A DNA stretch of 15,859 bases from Spirochaetaceae bacterium (lineage in GTDB: Bacteria > Spirochaetota > Spirochaetia > Treponematales > Breznakiellaceae). The stretch spans positions 1-15,859 of the forward strand of contig JAIRSQ010000008.1 in the NCBI GenBank assembly GCA_031255395.1, in the 5' to 3' direction. The notes under the pieces are model-generated. The model did no database searches, was not told the DNA's origin, and saw only the letters and a program-made list of their open reading frames with translations. Below, piece after piece: positions 14,522 through 15,859 of this stretch (the first letter of the stretch is position 1; each line of letters begins with the position of its first letter). A program made the position numbers and the translations under genes.

Positions 14522-15478
14522 ATGTCAATTTCGCGGCTAAGGCCGTGCCGCAGGATCGGCTTTTTAACGTTTTTTTTTGTCTGCTCGCTGTCGCCGTTGC
14601 ATGCCCAGCTCGCGGCGGACGTTTCTATCGTATATTCTTCTGGAGGCGATTTTAGCCTGACGCGCGCCGGCGACAGAGACAGCTATAGCCCGTCGTATAT
14701 TTACCGAAACCCCGTTCCGTTGCAAAATTTCGACTATATCCAAACGGGGCAGGGCGTTTTTGTCAAGGCACTATTTAGCGAAATCAGCGCTTCGGTGGAC
14801 ATAGCCGAAAATACTTCCGTCATTTTTGAAACTATAGGCGATTCAAGCGGCATATCGGTGATTTCGCTGGTTTACGGGCGCGTCCGCGTGAACCGGAAGG
14901 GCGATTCCGGAAAAATACTTGTAAACGCCGGCGCGTCCGTAACTGAAATACAGAACGGTTCAGTCAATCTTGACCTTGTTACAACGCCTGGCAGTGTCGA
15001 TTCGGGGCTTGTCCTTTATGTCTCCACATTATCCGGCTCGGCGGCGGTCATACCGTCAGCCGTATCGCCGGATATAGCGCGGATCAGAATGAAGCCGCAT
15101 GAAACGGTAATTTTTAACGCACGTAACAATAATATTGACCGCCAGTCCATGAATAACGAGATTGATCAATATTGGGCGGCCACAATGAGCGGAAAAGCTA
15201 TGAATACTGGCGAAACTGAATTCGAGCCGTCCGGGGTTGTAAATGCGGTATCAAAATTTAGAAACCCTGACCCGGATTATGCCGGAAAAGCGGCTTTTTT
15301 GAAGACGCGCTTCATTATTTACGGAATGGTCATGCTACTGTCCGGCGCGGCGCTACAAAACATCGTTCACTATACCTACGACAGTTGGGACAGCACAACC
15401 GCGGACTTGACATTTTATGCCGGGTATGTGCCATTGGGCTTGGGCGCTTTCATACTGCTTGCCGCGTACTTTTACTGA
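14522..15478 (+). CDS. FecR-domain exported membrane protein
   Basis: The 318-residue protein opens with a signal peptide (MSISRLRPCRRIGFLTFFFVCSLSPLHA by position 28, probably cut before QLA). The region ~35-200 reads like a FecR-type beta domain: a modified sequence FDYIQTGQGVFVKAL, then SASVDIAENTSVIFE, VISLVYGRVRVNRKG and KILVNAGASVTEI. This is the pattern typical of FecR proteins with a threshold-stress motif. Two hydrophobic segments close the protein (~264-286 and ~296-318), so the FecR part should lie in the periplasm, tethered by the C-terminus. Unlike classic FecR it is not beside an ECF sigma factor or a TonB receptor. FecR-domain proteins without sigma partners are common in treponemes; the role is unknown. 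The ribosome binding site is weak (AGGCGAG, four bases from ATG). Confidence 0.75.
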   Translation: MSISRLRPCRRIGFLTFFFVCSLSPLHAQLAADVSIVYSSGGDFSLTRAGDRDSYSPSYIYRNPVPLQNFDYIQTGQGVFVKALFSEISASVDIAENTSVIFETIGDSSGISVISLVYGRVRVNRKGDSGKILVNAGASVTEIQNGSVNLDLVTTPGSVDSGLVLYVSTLSGSAAVIPSAVSPDIARIRMKPHETVIFNARNNNIDRQSMNNEIDQYWAATMSGKAMNTGETEFEPSGVVNAVSKFRNPDPDYAGKAAFLKTRFIIYGMVMLLSGAALQNIVHYTYDSWDSTTADLTFYAGYVPLGLGAFILLAAYFY

Positions 15479-15480
15479 GA

Positions 15481-15516
15481 GAGGCTGTTCCAAAACTGAA
15501 GTTTTGGAACAGCCTC
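15481..15516. terminator. Perfect 16-bp inverted repeat after the FecR gene
   Basis: The arm GAGGCTGTTCCAAAAC (15481-15496) pairs perfectly with GTTTTGGAACAGCCTC (15501-15516) around the loop TGAA, two bases after the stop codon. A T run follows only 12 bases later (15529-15534), so it is not a textbook terminator. It may still end transcription or protect the 3' end. Its length and perfection also fit a dispersed palindromic repeat. Confidence 0.6.
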
Positions 15517-15657
15517 AAGAAATATAGCTTTTTTACCGTTTTCTGAAAGGAGCGGCTCGGCACCGGATTGCTCGTGTCGGGTAGAGGCTTTGGCTTTCGT
15601 GCCATCGCCCTCCTTCCATACCGCCAGTTTTTGCCTAAGACGGTTTCAAAACAACAC

Positions 15658-15686
15658 TTGCATGAATCAACAAAATATAATATTAT
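15658..15686 (+). promoter_or_regulatory. Candidate promoter for the Fic gene
   Basis: TTGCAT (15658-15663) and TATTAT (15681-15686) are separated by 17 bases; several other AT-rich -10-like words overlap. The start site would lie near 15693, just before the ribosome binding site. The AT-rich context makes chance matches likely. Confidence 0.4.
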
Positions 15687-15707
15687 AAATATAATTGGAG
15701 GATGGAT

Positions 15708-15859
15708 ATGAACAAAATAAAAGAAATAGACGAAGGTATGAAGATAATTAATGAAATAAGACCGTTTGAGGGAGTTTATTTACAACAAATTAATCAATTC
15801 TTTAAGATAGAAACAACTTATTCTTCCAACGCTATCGAAGGGAATACTCACACATTGGC
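15708..15859 (+). CDS. Fic-family protein, N-terminal part (runs off the window)
   Basis: The first 50 codons are visible, starting at an ATG preceded by GGAGG (15697-15701) with six-base spacing. Residues 36-46, TTYSSNAIEGN, form the conserved N-terminal helix of Fic proteins. S40-x-x-x-E44-G45 fits the (S/T)xxxE(G/N) inhibitory motif by which the protein blocks its own AMP-transfer site. The catalytic HPFxxGNGR region would lie beyond the window end. Fic proteins transfer AMP, or related groups, from nucleotides to target proteins; the target here cannot be told. The coding part is about 30 percent GC, far lower than the rest of the window, which suggests recent acquisition. Confidence 0.75.
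   Translation, partial: MNKIKEIDEGMKIINEIRPFEGVYLQQINQFFKIETTYSSNAIEGNTHTL

Noticed and set aside
15450..15605. Minus-strand 51-codon frame (MARKPKPLPDTSNP...) with AAGGAGGG just upstream of its ATG
   Set aside because: The Shine-Dalgarno is good though only about three bases away, but the frame crosses the palindrome and enters the 3' end of the FecR gene, and I recognise no family. It could be a relic of a mobile gene; not enough to call.

Overview
The window looks like spirochaete chromosome, most likely a Treponema of the host-associated (for example termite-gut) type. This rests on the gene set: a Gly-rich beta-helix repeat surface protein, an Rpn-family nuclease, FecR-domain and other exported proteins with no clear wider family, and an M23 peptidase, bactofilin, YaaR and RicT cluster. 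No rRNA gene is present to confirm it. Most of the sequence is moderately GC-rich. The last ~200 bases turn sharply AT-rich.

Layout from left to right. (1) Bases 2-1510 hold the 3' part of a beta-helix repeat protein gene, followed by a strong hairpin. (2) Bases 1555-2780 hold an Rpn-family (PD-(D/E)XK) nuclease gene flanked on both sides by related low-complexity heptamer repeats; it contains a strong in-frame internal start signal. (3) A consensus promoter at the edge of the right-hand repeats drives a short DtxR/MntR-like regulator and mnmG (tRNA U34 modification), coupled by a TAATG overlap. (4) The convergent minus-strand operon rimP-nusA-infB (9885 to 5075) makes ribosome maturation, transcription elongation/termination and translation initiation factors. 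Its leader has a consensus promoter followed at once by an intrinsic terminator abutting the rimP ribosome binding site. (5) A second minus-strand operon (13079 to 10029) encodes a membrane-anchored M23 peptidase, a bactofilin, a YaaR-family protein and a RicT/YaaT (PSP1) protein. Its genes overlap by 8-17 bases and it has its own TTGACT-17-TATACT promoter. (6) A minus-strand exported protein of unknown function ends at 13174. It is divergent from a plus-strand FecR-domain membrane protein (14522-15478) that has a ~215-base, strongly structured leader. (7) After a perfect 16-bp inverted repeat, an AT-rich Fic-family gene begins at 15708 and runs off the window.

The core blocks (mnmG; rimP-nusA-infB; M23-bactofilin-YaaR-RicT) concern translation, RNA metabolism and cell shape. 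The edges and the Rpn cassette look accessory. The observations most worth a second look are the Rpn gene-within-gene start, the rimP leader terminator, the unassigned structured leader before the FecR gene, and the zinc-ribbon tail of NusA.
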